DNA of 64,000 bases, taken from positions 5,490,001 through 5,554,000 of the forward strand of contig NZ_VFML01000001.1 in assembly GCF_006715045.1 (NCBI RefSeq). The letters are read 5' to 3'. This document shows positions 17,669 to 26,765 of the stretch, piece after piece. The first letter of the stretch is position 1, and every line of letters starts with the position of its first letter. Origin of the DNA: Amycolatopsis cihanbeyliensis. Its GTDB lineage: Bacteria > Actinomycetota > Actinomycetes > Mycobacteriales > Pseudonocardiaceae. The translations under genes were made by a program, and so were the position numbers. The notes below the pieces were generated by a model that was not told the origin of the DNA, did no database searches, and worked only from the letters and a program-made list of their open reading frames with translations.

Positions 17669-17696
17669 TTGACAAAAATCGGAGTATTTCTCCGAT
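17669..17696 (+). promoter_or_regulatory. TTGACA box with overlapping inverted repeat, upstream of P450
   Basis: TTGACA at 17669 to 17674 is followed after three bases by ATCGGAG-TATTT-CTCCGAT (17678 to 17696), a perfect 7-bp inverted repeat in the spacer position. This looks like a -35 element with an operator. The expected -10 is poor. The P450 start is 140 bases downstream. Confidence 0.4.
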
Positions 17697-17835
17697 GCTG
17701 TCATTTTTTCACTGCGATGATCCCGGTGGGTGGCGACACTAGTCCTATCCTGGATAAAGTTATTGGTGACGACCCGCAGCCCGGTGACAGTTGTCTCGAC
17801 AAGCCCCGATCGTTTGGTGGCGAGGAGCAGATCTC

Positions 17836-19050
17836 ATGGTTGACAACACGATGGTGCCGACTGAACAGTTCGGCCCGGAATTCCTTCAGGACCCACACTC
17901 TGTGTACTCCCGGTTGCGACGGGAGTGTCCGGTCCAGCGGGTGGTGTTGCCGGCCGGACTGCAGGCATGGGTGGTGACCCGGTACGAAGACGTCCGGGCG
18001 GCGCTGGCCAATCCCGGTTTGCGCAAGGATTTCCGGCGCTATCCGGACTTGTTCGCCCGCAACACCATGCGTAACCGGCCCGGTTTCGTGCACCCCGCGC
18101 TCGTCGCGCACATGCTCAACACCGACCCGCCCGACCACATCCGGCTGCGCAAGCTGGTCACCAAGGCGTTCACCTTGCGCCGGATCGAACAGATGCGGGG
18201 CCGGATCGAGCAGATCACCACTGAGTTGTTGGACGGGATGGACGGCAAGGGCGAGGTGGATCTGGTCGAAGCGTTTGCCTTCCCGCTGCCGATCACGGTG
18301 ATCTGCGAGCTGATCGGGATGCCGGCCGAGGATCTGGACGACTTCCGCTCCTGGTGCAACACGTTGATCTCCGGTGGCGAGCCGGATGAGGTCCAGCAGG
18401 CGGCCGACGACACCAAGGCCTACCTGCTGAAGCTGATCGCCCGGAAGCGTGACCAGGCTGTGGGGGACCTGCTCGGGGCACTGGTGCATGCGCGGGAAGA
18501 CGGCGATCAGCTGACCGAGACCGAACTCGTGTCCATGGTGTTCCTGCTACTGGTCGCCGGCCACGAGACGACCGTCAGCCTCATCGCCTCGGGGGTGCTG
18601 TCGTTGCTCAAGAATCCTGAGCAGTTCGCCACGCTGCGGGCCGACCGGTCGCTCATACCCGGCGCGATCGAGGAGTTCCTGCGCTACGAAGGTCCGCTGA
18701 ACATGGCGACCTTCCGCTATACCAACGAACCTACCGAGATCGGCGGGGTGCTGATTCCGGCGGACGAGTTCGTGATGCTGGCATTGACGTCGGCCAACCG
18801 TGACGGGGACCAGTTTCCCGAACCTGACAAGCTCGACATCAGGCGAGACACCGCCGGGCACCTGGCGTTCGGCCACGGCATGCACTACTGCCTCGGCGCC
18901 CCGCTGGCGCGGATGGAAGCCGAGATCGCGTTCAACGGCCTGTTCGACCGGTTCGACCACATCCAGCTGGCCGGCGCGGCGGAAAGCCTGCGGTGGCGCG
19001 AGGGAGTGGTGATCCGCAGCCTGGAAGCCCTCCCGGTCCAGTTCGGCTGA
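17836..19050 (+). CDS. Cytochrome P450 (class I, actinobacterial type)
   Basis: This 404-residue P450 has all core motifs: I-helix AGHETT near residue 241, a K-helix ExxR in EEFLRY near 278, and the heme loop FGHGMHYCLG with its cysteine near residue 352. The size and sequence fit bacterial soluble P450s that need a separate ferredoxin. Enediyne clusters usually encode at least one P450 (SgcE7 and relatives) that oxidises the core, but its exact role here is inference. The ATG is preceded by GAGGAG. A 12-bp terminator follows. Confidence 0.9.
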   Translation: MVDNTMVPTEQFGPEFLQDPHSVYSRLRRECPVQRVVLPAGLQAWVVTRYEDVRAALANPGLRKDFRRYPDLFARNTMRNRPGFVHPALVAHMLNTDPPDHIRLRKLVTKAFTLRRIEQMRGRIEQITTELLDGMDGKGEVDLVEAFAFPLPITVICELIGMPAEDLDDFRSWCNTLISGGEPDEVQQAADDTKAYLLKLIARKRDQAVGDLLGALVHAREDGDQLTETELVSMVFLLLVAGHETTVSLIASGVLSLLKNPEQFATLRADRSLIPGAIEEFLRYEGPLNMATFRYTNEPTEIGGVLIPADEFVMLALTSANRDGDQFPEPDKLDIRRDTAGHLAFGHGMHYCLGAPLARMEAEIAFNGLFDRFDHIQLAGAAESLRWREGVVIRSLEALPVQFG

Positions 19051-19066
19051 CCTGGACGAAACACTG

Positions 19067-19098
19067 GCGACCCCGGCCGCACATGTGGCCGGGGTCGC
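19067..19098. terminator. Strong bidirectional terminator
   Basis: GCGACCCCGGCC pairs with GGCCGGGGTCGC (12 bp) around an 8-base loop. It lies between the convergent P450 and MDMPI-type genes. Confidence 0.8.
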
Positions 19099-19135
19099 TC
19101 TTCGTGTGGTTATGATACGAGGAAGTTGACGACAC

Positions 19136-19948
19136 TCACAGTCGATGACCGGGTGCGTCGGTGAACTGGCCAGGCTCGCGCCCGGCACCCGTGGGCCCTC
19201 GATACGCCTGAGCGACATCCAGCCAGCGCGTGGCATGCTTACCGGTGGCCACGAGCGACAGGTCCCTGTGATGCCTGCGGCGGGCCGCCAGCAGGCACAG
19301 GTCCAGCGCGGGACCTTCGATCCGCTGCGCGGCGTCCTCCGGCCCGAATGTCCACAAGGTACCGGACGGCGCGGTCACCTCGAACCGGAAGTCGTCGTCC
19401 GGTGGTGTCATTTCCCTCGCGAGATAGCCGAAGTGACGAGTGTGCACGACAAATCCTACGAGTGGGGCGATCCGGTCGGTCCGCTCGATCGGCGTGCCCA
19501 GCGCGTCGGCGATGTCCTGGCCGTGCGCGAACAGCTCCATCATTCCCCCGCTGGCCAGCACGGCCGGTGGTAGGGGATTGACCAGCCACGGGATGTCCTG
19601 GCCCGCCGGCACCGCCGCGAGCGCATCGGCTGCCGTGGTCAGCTCGTCGTACCAGCGGACGAGCAACTCGCCCGGCGGCAACTCGAGGTACGGACGCATG
19701 ACCGTTTCGACTTCCTTGTCGAAATCGGGGTTGGCGTGCTCCATGATCTTCGCGAACGCCGGCGGATCGGACGCGGCGAGCCCCGCGCGCTGGAAGGTCG
19801 CGGCGAGGTGCGCGACCTGATGGGTGACCGTCCAGCCCGGTGCGGGGGTCGGCGTCGCCCACCCGGTCGCGTCGAGGCCCGACAACACCTGCTGAACCTC
19901 CATCGCATCGGCCTTCATAGCCGAGATTACGGCCAATGGCTCGGTCAT
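19136..19948 (-). CDS. DinB/MDMPI-fold protein of the TIGR03084 type
   Basis: This 270-residue protein has the four-helix maleylpyruvate isomerase/DinB N-terminal fold, with WTVTHQVAHLAATF near residue 43 and a second histidine in MELFAHGQDIADAL, consistent with a metal site. Actinobacterial homologues are annotated as TIGR03084 family metal-binding proteins of unknown activity; some MDMPI enzymes use mycothiol. The ATG is preceded by GAGAGGACAGGCGG. It is on the same strand as PksE and downstream of it. A thiol-dependent detoxification role is possible but unproven. Confidence 0.75.
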   Translation of the reverse strand: MTEPLAVISAMKADAMEVQQVLSGLDATGWATPTPAPGWTVTHQVAHLAATFQRAGLAASDPPAFAKIMEHANPDFDKEVETVMRPYLELPPGELLVRWYDELTTAADALAAVPAGQDIPWLVNPLPPAVLASGGMMELFAHGQDIADALGTPIERTDRIAPLVGFVVHTRHFGYLAREMTPPDDDFRFEVTAPSGTLWTFGPEDAAQRIEGPALDLCLLAARRRHHRDLSLVATGKHATRWLDVAQAYRGPTGAGREPGQFTDAPGHRL

Positions 19949-20269
19949 CCGCCTGTCCTCTCGCTGGGAGTCTGGAGTGGGATCTACTTCAGATTGCAGC
20001 AGGGGCGCGGCGGCAGGCACCTTCTGCTGTGCGGCAAACAGGGTGCGGATCATCCGGATATACACCGGTATCGTGCTGCCCGCCGAGCCTGCCGTCCCCG
20101 CGGTCCGGCACGGTTCCATGCCACCAATGTGGACACCGTTGCCGGCATGAACGTGCGAGTTCCTGGTTGTTTCCCAAGTGTGATCCGAGCACGGGGCAGG
20201 GAAACCGCGCGCGAGCCTCGACGGCATCCCGCGCTTGCCGGTCGGGTGCCCAGCGGCTTCCCTCGCCGA
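19949..20269. other. Intergenic region downstream of PksE
   Basis: About 320 bases with no supported gene. A weak hairpin (CATGCC at 20117 to 20122 with GGCATG at 20144 to 20149) could end the PksE transcript. The promoter of the MDMPI-type gene should be here, but no consensus is clear. Confidence 0.4.
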
Positions 20270-23200
20270 TCACTCCTGTTGCGACAGCACGGCGAACACC
20301 ACCGGGTCGGGAAGGCCGTTGATAGTGGTGCTCAAGGTGGCCACCCGCGCGTCGCCTGCCGACAGCACGACCCAGCCACCTTCATGGACTCGGTGCACGG
20401 TCAGCGTCCGATCGGTCACCCCGGCCTTGCGTAGGCACTCCAGCGCACACCACATTCGGGTGCCGGCCACGTCGGCGTCCTCCGCGGACTCGGCCATCAC
20501 CAGGTCGCGGATGTCGCGGAGGCCGTCGCCGAGCAGCCCGGCCCAGTCCTTCTCCGTGCGGTGCGCCACCGTCTCGACATCGCAGCCGAGCCGGCCCGGC
20601 CCGGCCACCACCAGGCTCAGGCCCGCGCCGTGGGACGCCGAGATCGTGGCGCCGTCCACTTCCGGCCTGCCGTCCGGCCGGTGCCGCACCGTCACCGGTC
20701 TACCGAAGCCGCGGCTCGCGGCCAGCCCGGTCTGTGCCCGCCGATCGGCCGGTACGCCCGGCTCGGGATCCGGTTCGACGACCACCGCGCGGCCGCCGCC
20801 GAGTACCCGCTCCAGCGCCCGCTCGAGGTAGCCGCTGAGCATCGCGGGTACCCACGGGCCGGAACCGTCCTTCTTCCGCACCGCGCGGAGTGTCAGACCT
20901 TGCCAGTGTTCGATCACCCGGCCGGCCGGTTCGAGCACGTCGATGTCGTAGACGTAGCTGTCGCCGTCCCGTACGCGCTCCCTGGCATCCACGATCACAT
21001 AGTCGACGTGTTGGTCGGTGGGTGCCGCCAGGTACAGCCGCTGCACACTCTGCGGGAGGAGGGTCGCGTCGGGCACGCAGCACTGGAGTGCGTGCATCAC
21101 CGCGTCTCGCGTACCCGGGTTCGCCAGCACCTGATCCTGCGGCAGGTAGGCGGCGAACCACGGCGCAGGCGTGGTGGTGGACAGCTCCGCGACCGCGTGC
21201 CGGGCGCTTGCTCTCCGGTAACCGAGCAGGCGCTGGAATCGCTTGCCCTGGAACATCACCGTGCCGTAGAGCTCGGTGATCGGGTCGACCGGCACCGGCG
21301 GTAACCGGGTGGCCTCCCGCGCGGTGTCGCCTTCAGGCAGGGGTGGCCGCGGCAGTCGCAGCGTAGCCCGGAAGTGGTCGGCACCGAACCCGGTGTCTTC
21401 GGCACGGATGGCCACCGACACTGTCTCGTTGTCGCGGACCAGTGCCGCCAGCCGCACGGACGTCGCGGTACCCGGGCGGGCCACGATCGGTCGCAGGAAC
21501 TCCACGTCCTCGAGCAGTGGGACACCGGTCCGGCCGAGCACGGCCGTCGCGACCTGCGCCATCGCCTCCATCCCCACGACAGCGGGGAACAGCAGGTCGC
21601 CGTCCAGCAGGTGGTCGGACAGGTACGGGTCGCTGCCGGGGGACAGCTCGACCTCGGTGACCAGCTCGACGTTCGGGTAGTGCACCAGCACCCGGTCGAC
21701 GAATCGGGTCAGCGGCAGCTCCTGGCTCCTGTCCAGGGGCAACGTCGGCAATCCGCCCATCCGGCCGGTGATCGTCAGCACCGGCCCGGCCGAGGGGTCG
21801 GCCAGCACCTGGCGCAGCACGCTCACGCCGTCTTCCACCGAGATTGGCGTGATGCCGTCGCGCAGGAGTGCCTCGACCACGCCCAACCGCTCGCCCATTC
21901 CGGCTCCCGACCACACCGACCACTCCATCGCCAGCACCCGGGCCTCCGGGTGTGCGCGCTGGAAGTCGACGGCCAGCTCGGTCATCCAGTCGTTGGCGGT
22001 CGAGTAGTGCGCCTCGCCGCTCAGCCCGGCCCGGCCGATGATGCTGCCGAACGTGACCAGCAGTTTGAGCCTGTCCTGGGCCACGGCGTCGAGCACCGCG
22101 CGAAGGCCGGAGACCTTGACGGCGAGCGTCTGGTGGAACCGTTCCTCGGTCAGGTTGGTGAGCGCGGCCGGTTCGTTGCGGCCCGCGCCGTGCATCACCG
22201 CGGTGACCGGGCCGAGGTCGGCCTCGAACCGCGCCACGGCCGCGGCGACCTGGTCGGCATCGGTGACATCGGCGCGCTCGTACCGGCAGACCACGCCCGC
22301 GGCGGCCATCCTGGCCAGGTTGGCCGATATCTCCTCGTCGCGGGCAGGGTCGTCCCGGCCGGTCAACGCGAGCTTGGCGCCCGAGTCCCTCGCCATGGCC
22401 AGCGCGCACTCGGCGGTGATGCCCTTGGCGCCGCCGGTGACCAGCAGCACGTCGGAACCGTCCAGCGGCGTGCCGGTCCGCGGCTCGGTGGGCGGCTGTA
22501 GCACGTGCAGCACCGGCACCGTCCGCCCGCCGCCGGCGTCGTAGCGGACCTCGCTGAACGACGTCGTGGCAGCGGCTTCGATGACCACCCGCCGCGCCGC
22601 GTCGTCCAGCTCGGCACCGGTCGGCGAAGCGAGGTCCGCCAGCGTGACGATCGTGGTCGGTACGCCCGTCGCCTCCAAGAACGCGGTCCTGGCCAAGCCG
22701 GACGCCCCGAACCTGTGCTGTACCACGACGAACCGGGTGCCCGGTGGCGCGTCCGCGGCAGCCTGGCCCGCCTTCAGGAACAGCTCGACGTGCTCCTCAC
22801 CGCTGTCCGGAAGGCACAGCAGCACGCCGTCGCCGATGCCGGCCTCGGCGAGCGCGACCCGCAGCCGCTCGGCGAGCGGGTGGCCTGCCGGTGCGAACGC
22901 CTGCCAGGTACCGGCCGGACCGGTGCCGATGTCCACCTCTGGCGCCCGGACCGCCACCTGGTCGACGGAGAACGGCCGCACCCACTGCCCGACGCCGGCC
23001 ACCTCGGTGCTGCCGCCGCCGTTCCCTTCGCCTTGCGCCGACTCGGCCAGCCCGTCGATCAGCTCGGCGATCTCGCCGAGCGTCGCGGTGGCGAAGCTGG
23101 TCGTCGCCTCCAACGTGGGCAAGCCGAGCCGGCTGGTGGCGTCGTTGACGAGTTGGCCGACGGTGATCGAGCTCAGGTGCAGGTGGTCGAGCGGGTGGGT

Positions 23201-26146
23201 GGCCTCGGTCACGGTCTCCAGCGGCAGCTCGACGCGTTCGGCGGCGAGCGTGCGCAGCAGATCCAGTGTGGACGGGTCGGCATCGCCGGAACCGGTGGCC
23301 GCGGCCATTTCGGTGGCGGTGTCGGCGGCGGGCACTGCCAGCCCGACCGCGAGGTCGGGAGCGGTCTCGCAGGGACTCGCCAGGAAGGTGAATCCGCCTT
23401 CCAGCGGCAGCGGACGCAGCACCCGGCCGCCGAACAGCGCCTCGGTGTCGACCGCGGCGCCCAGCGCGTGGGCGGCGCCGAGCACGGACAGCAGCGAGTC
23501 GAGCGACCTGCTGTCGGCGTCGACCGGCAGCACCGGCGTGTCCGGCGCGATATCGCGCAGCAGGCCCGTGAGCACCCGCCCCGGGCCGACCTCCACGGCG
23601 AGGTCGGCCCCGGTGGCGGCCTTGGCGGCTGCCTCGTGGAAACGGACCGGGCACAGGACCTGGTCCCGCAGCAGCACGCGTAGGTCGGTGTCCGGATCGA
23701 GCAGGTCACCGGTCACCGTGGACACCACCGCTCGGGTGGGCCGGGTGAAGGTGAACTCGGCGAGCCGCCCCGCCATCGCCTCGTATGCGGGCCTGACCAG
23801 CGACGAGTGGAACGCGTGCGAGACGTTGATTCGGCTCGCGGTGATGCCGGCGGCCCGTGCTCGCGCACACACGCGGTCCACGGCGCCCGCGTCGCCCGCG
23901 ACGACCGTCTGCTCCGGTCCGTTGTATCCGGCGATCACCACCGGGTCGTCCGCGCACAGCTCTTCGGCCCGGTCAGGAGTGGTGGCGAGACCGGCCATTG
24001 TGCCCCCGCCCCGGCTGGCGTTGGCCATGACTTCTCCGCGTACCTTTGCCAAGCGCAGCACGTCGGTGGTGCTCATGGCACCCGCCCAGGCCAGCGCGGT
24101 CAGCTCGCCGAGGCTGTGGCCGACCGCGACGTCGGCGTCGATGCCCAGCGTGTGCAGCACTCGCAGGGCCGCGACGGAGCCGGCGACGATGCGCGGCTGC
24201 GCCACCTGGGTGGCCACCTGGTCACCGCCGGTCGGCACGCCCGCCTGCTCGAACACGGCCTCCGCGGCGGCGAAACGGCGGTGGATCGCGCCGAAGGGAC
24301 CACGTCCGGATCCCTGGCCGGGGAACAGGTAGGCGATCCTCGGCGCGGTCAGCCGCCGGTCGAGGAAGATCCCGTCCACGGCGAACAGGCTCCGCTCGCC
24401 CGAGTCGAGCGCGGCGAGCAGCCGGCCGAGCTTGGCGGTGGCGTCCTCGGGGTCGGTGGTCACGACGGCAGCGCGCACCGGGCCGCCGGAGAGCTGCCCG
24501 GCCAGCGTCCCTGCCAGGTCGGCGACCTCGGCGAACGACAGCGCGGGCGCCAGCTCGGCCAGCCCGGCGACCCGACCGCGCAGCTCGGTGTGGTCCGCGG
24601 CGTCCAGCAGCAGTAGCTCGGCGTCCTGCCTGCTGCCGGTCAGCGTCACCGTCCGCATGGGCAGCTCGGCGCGGCGGGTGGTGCCGACCGCCCGCTCGAG
24701 CGCGATGTGCGTGTTGACGCCGCCGAAGCCCATTGCCGACACACCAGCCCTGATCGGCCGGTCGGCGGGCCAGAGCCCCGGTCCGCGCGGGACGTACAGG
24801 GCGGGGGCGTCGCCGGTGAGCTCCGGGTGCGGCTCGTCGTGCCCGGTGGCCGGCGGGATGATCTGGTGGTGGACCGAGAGGGCTGCCTTGATCAGCCCGC
24901 CGACGCCCGCGGCTGCCTTGGTGTGGCCGAAGTTGCCCTTGATCGAGCTGATCGCGGCCGGCCGACCGGCAGGGTCGGCTTCACGCAGGGTCGAGCCGAT
25001 CGCCTCGAGCTCGGTGGCGTCGCCGAGCGCGGTTCCCGTGCCGTGGCCCTCGAAGTAGCCGACGGTCTCCACGCCGTACCCGGCCCTGGCGTAGGCGCGC
25101 CGGATGGCCAGCCGGTGACCTCCGGCCTCCGGGCGCGTGATGCCGCCCTTGCCGTCGGAGGAAATGCCCCAGCCGGTGATCGACGCGTAGATGCGCAGAC
25201 CGCGGGCGACGGCGTCGGTCTCGCGCATCAGGACGACGACGCCCGCGCCTTCGCCCGGCCAGAAGCCGTTGGAGTCCTTGTCGTAGACCTTCATCTCGTC
25301 CGCTGCCAGCGCCCCGGTCTTGGCGAAGCCGATCACCTCGAACGGGTCGATGGAAAGGTCGACGCCGCCCGCGAGGCCGACGTCGAGGTCGCCGTCGGTC
25401 AGCGCCTTGGCCGCGGTGGCGACCGAGATCAGCGAGGAGGAGCAGGCGCCGTCGACGGTGTAACCACCGCCGCGGAGGTCGAAGTAGTTGCACGTGCGTC
25501 CCGCGATGGTGTTGGCGAGCCCGCCGGCGAGGCTGTCCTCGTCGACGGGCGGGAACGGCGCCTTGTACACCGATTCCAGGTCACGCAGGAAGGCGCTGGT
25601 CTCGTCGTCCTCCCAGCCCTTGGCGGCCAGCGCGGCGGCGAGGGTGCGCCGGACGTAGGGCCAGCGCAACCGCATCAGGTTGGCGCGGGAGAACTCGCCG
25701 GTCAAGCTGTTGCCGAAGACCACGCCGGTGGTCTCGCGGGGCAGGCCCACCGCGTCCGGGAAGCCGGCGTCGGCCAGTGCCGTCGCCGCGACGTCCAGCG
25801 CCAGCCAGTGCGTGAGGTCTGTCGACCGGAAGGTGCTGCCCGCGATTTTGTACTTGAGCCGATCGAACTCGTAGTCGCGCAGTACGGCCGCCTTGTCGGT
25901 ATAGAAGCGGTCCGGCGCGTTCGGGTCGGGCGAGTAGTAGTCCGCGTGGTTCATCCGCTCGTCGGGCAGCCTACGGAAGGCACGTCGCCCGGCCAGGACG
26001 TTCTCCCAGAGATCCTGGGTGCTGGCGGCGTCGGGGTAACGAAGTCCGATGCCAACGATCGCGATCCGCTCGGTGCTCAAACCTGTACCGCCTGTTCGAC
26101 GCGCTTTCCGGTTCGCAGCCAAGTGTGCCGCCGTGCCGCGGTACAT
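20270..26146 (-). CDS. pksE: Enediyne iterative type I polyketide synthase (KS-AT-ACP-KR-DH-PPTase)
   Basis: This 1958-residue megasynthase builds the polyene precursor of the enediyne core. Domains are KS (about 25 to 465; Cys235 in DGACSSS, then HGTG and GNFGHTKAAAG), AT (about 600 to 890; GQGSG and GHSLGE) and ACP (serine in HLSSITVGQ near 990). They continue with KR (GGAKGI near 1232; Tyr in HYSTANDW near 1380), DH (YLSDHLLDG near 1512) and a fused phosphopantetheinyl transferase (GCDVE near 1854; WCALECLRKA near 1900). This order and the C-terminal PPTase are unique to enediyne PKSs. The ATG at 26146 has AGGAAGAGAAG upstream; a TTG at 26080 just before the KS is an alternative. All catalytic residues I can check are intact. 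Confidence 0.97.
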   Translation of the reverse strand: MYRGTAAHLAANRKARRTGGTGLSTERIAIVGIGLRYPDAASTQDLWENVLAGRRAFRRLPDERMNHADYYSPDPNAPDRFYTDKAAVLRDYEFDRLKYKIAGSTFRSTDLTHWLALDVAATALADAGFPDAVGLPRETTGVVFGNSLTGEFSRANLMRLRWPYVRRTLAAALAAKGWEDDETSAFLRDLESVYKAPFPPVDEDSLAGGLANTIAGRTCNYFDLRGGGYTVDGACSSSLISVATAAKALTDGDLDVGLAGGVDLSIDPFEVIGFAKTGALAADEMKVYDKDSNGFWPGEGAGVVVLMRETDAVARGLRIYASITGWGISSDGKGGITRPEAGGHRLAIRRAYARAGYGVETVGYFEGHGTGTALGDATELEAIGSTLREADPAGRPAAISSIKGNFGHTKAAAGVGGLIKAALSVHHQIIPPATGHDEPHPELTGDAPALYVPRGPGLWPADRPIRAGVSAMGFGGVNTHIALERAVGTTRRAELPMRTVTLTGSRQDAELLLLDAADHTELRGRVAGLAELAPALSFAEVADLAGTLAGQLSGGPVRAAVVTTDPEDATAKLGRLLAALDSGERSLFAVDGIFLDRRLTAPRIAYLFPGQGSGRGPFGAIHRRFAAAEAVFEQAGVPTGGDQVATQVAQPRIVAGSVAALRVLHTLGIDADVAVGHSLGELTALAWAGAMSTTDVLRLAKVRGEVMANASRGGGTMAGLATTPDRAEELCADDPVVIAGYNGPEQTVVAGDAGAVDRVCARARAAGITASRINVSHAFHSSLVRPAYEAMAGRLAEFTFTRPTRAVVSTVTGDLLDPDTDLRVLLRDQVLCPVRFHEAAAKAATGADLAVEVGPGRVLTGLLRDIAPDTPVLPVDADSRSLDSLLSVLGAAHALGAAVDTEALFGGRVLRPLPLEGGFTFLASPCETAPDLAVGLAVPAADTATEMAAATGSGDADPSTLDLLRTLAAERVELPLETVTEATHPLDHLHLSSITVGQLVNDATSRLGLPTLEATTSFATATLGEIAELIDGLAESAQGEGNGGGSTEVAGVGQWVRPFSVDQVAVRAPEVDIGTGPAGTWQAFAPAGHPLAERLRVALAEAGIGDGVLLCLPDSGEEHVELFLKAGQAAADAPPGTRFVVVQHRFGASGLARTAFLEATGVPTTIVTLADLASPTGAELDDAARRVVIEAAATTSFSEVRYDAGGGRTVPVLHVLQPPTEPRTGTPLDGSDVLLVTGGAKGITAECALAMARDSGAKLALTGRDDPARDEEISANLARMAAAGVVCRYERADVTDADQVAAAVARFEADLGPVTAVMHGAGRNEPAALTNLTEERFHQTLAVKVSGLRAVLDAVAQDRLKLLVTFGSIIGRAGLSGEAHYSTANDWMTELAVDFQRAHPEARVLAMEWSVWSGAGMGERLGVVEALLRDGITPISVEDGVSVLRQVLADPSAGPVLTITGRMGGLPTLPLDRSQELPLTRFVDRVLVHYPNVELVTEVELSPGSDPYLSDHLLDGDLLFPAVVGMEAMAQVATAVLGRTGVPLLEDVEFLRPIVARPGTATSVRLAALVRDNETVSVAIRAEDTGFGADHFRATLRLPRPPLPEGDTAREATRLPPVPVDPITELYGTVMFQGKRFQRLLGYRRASARHAVAELSTTTPAPWFAAYLPQDQVLANPGTRDAVMHALQCCVPDATLLPQSVQRLYLAAPTDQHVDYVIVDARERVRDGDSYVYDIDVLEPAGRVIEHWQGLTLRAVRKKDGSGPWVPAMLSGYLERALERVLGGGRAVVVEPDPEPGVPADRRAQTGLAASRGFGRPVTVRHRPDGRPEVDGATISASHGAGLSLVVAGPGRLGCDVETVAHRTEKDWAGLLGDGLRDIRDLVMAESAEDADVAGTRMWCALECLRKAGVTDRTLTVHRVHEGGWVVLSAGDARVATLSTTINGLPDPVVFAVLSQQE

Positions 26147-26690
26147 ATCTTCTCTTCCTGTGCCATCCGTCCGGTTCTTCGAAAAGGCAAGACACCGCAT
26201 TGGGGGAGATGCGCGCCCGCGGCCGAGGCACAGACGATTGTCGATGAGTCACGACGCCGTTCTGAACGACGGTAAGGGGACGAACTTGACCACCTCAGTG
26301 CCTGTTCCTAAACTCGCGTCACGGTCGGCTCGGCCGGGCTCGGACTCCGGCACGGAAAGTCACCTGCGCAGATCATGCGCCCGGCCTCGCCGCCCGTGGG
26401 CTGTCGCCGCGCGAGTTCTTCCACTCGCCTTGAGCAGTAAAAGTCCAGTTCAGGAACGGGCTCTCATGGCGAGTACTGCGGCAGTGCCTTCGGACACCGA
26501 ACTTCGTCGAGACGAGTCCCGACGAGCACGGTTTCCACAAAAAGTCTCCCGCCGGAAGGAAAGGCGGGAGTACGCCGAAAAGATACTTCTCGGCGGTTGT
26601 GCCCACGCGGCAGGACCGACCGAGGTGGACACCCGGCCGGTCCACGGTGGTCTCCGGCGCCGGCGAGCCCCCGGCTGGCGCGGCCGCGCC
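26147..26690. other. Divergent leader region between PksE and P450 operons
   Basis: About 540 bases with no supported protein. It must hold the PksE promoter (minus) and the P450 operon promoter (plus). Two adjacent hairpins near its right end are listed separately. Confidence 0.5.
26546..26595 (+). promoter_or_regulatory. Tandem hairpins in the P450 5' leader
   Basis: CTCCCGCC (26546 to 26553) pairs with GGCGGGAG (26563 to 26570). Two bases later CGCCGA (26573 to 26578) pairs with TCGGCG (26590 to 26595), extended inside by AAG/CTT. They precede a 24-codon ORF by about 95 bases. Terminator, attenuator or mRNA-stability roles are possible. Confidence 0.45.
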
Positions 26691-26765
26691 ATGACCAGCC
26701 CAGTGCCCAGCCGCAGCTTCCGAGGTGGCTACGGAGCGCGCGGAGTCGCGGAGGAGCAAGCATGA
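26691..26765 (+). CDS. 24-residue leader ORF overlapping the P450 start
   Basis: The ORF runs ATG to TGA over 24 codons, and its stop overlaps the P450 ATG (ATGA). It ends GARGVAEEQA. A second ORF of exactly the same length, ending GARIAAEDLA, overlaps the exporter start at 35221 in the same way. About 55 of 75 bases are identical without gaps. The P450 Shine-Dalgarno (GGAGGAG) is inside the ORF. No strong ribosome site precedes its own ATG. It may be a coupling leader peptide, a small protein or a duplicated cis element. Confidence 0.45.
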   Translation: MTSPVPSRSFRGGYGARGVAEEQA

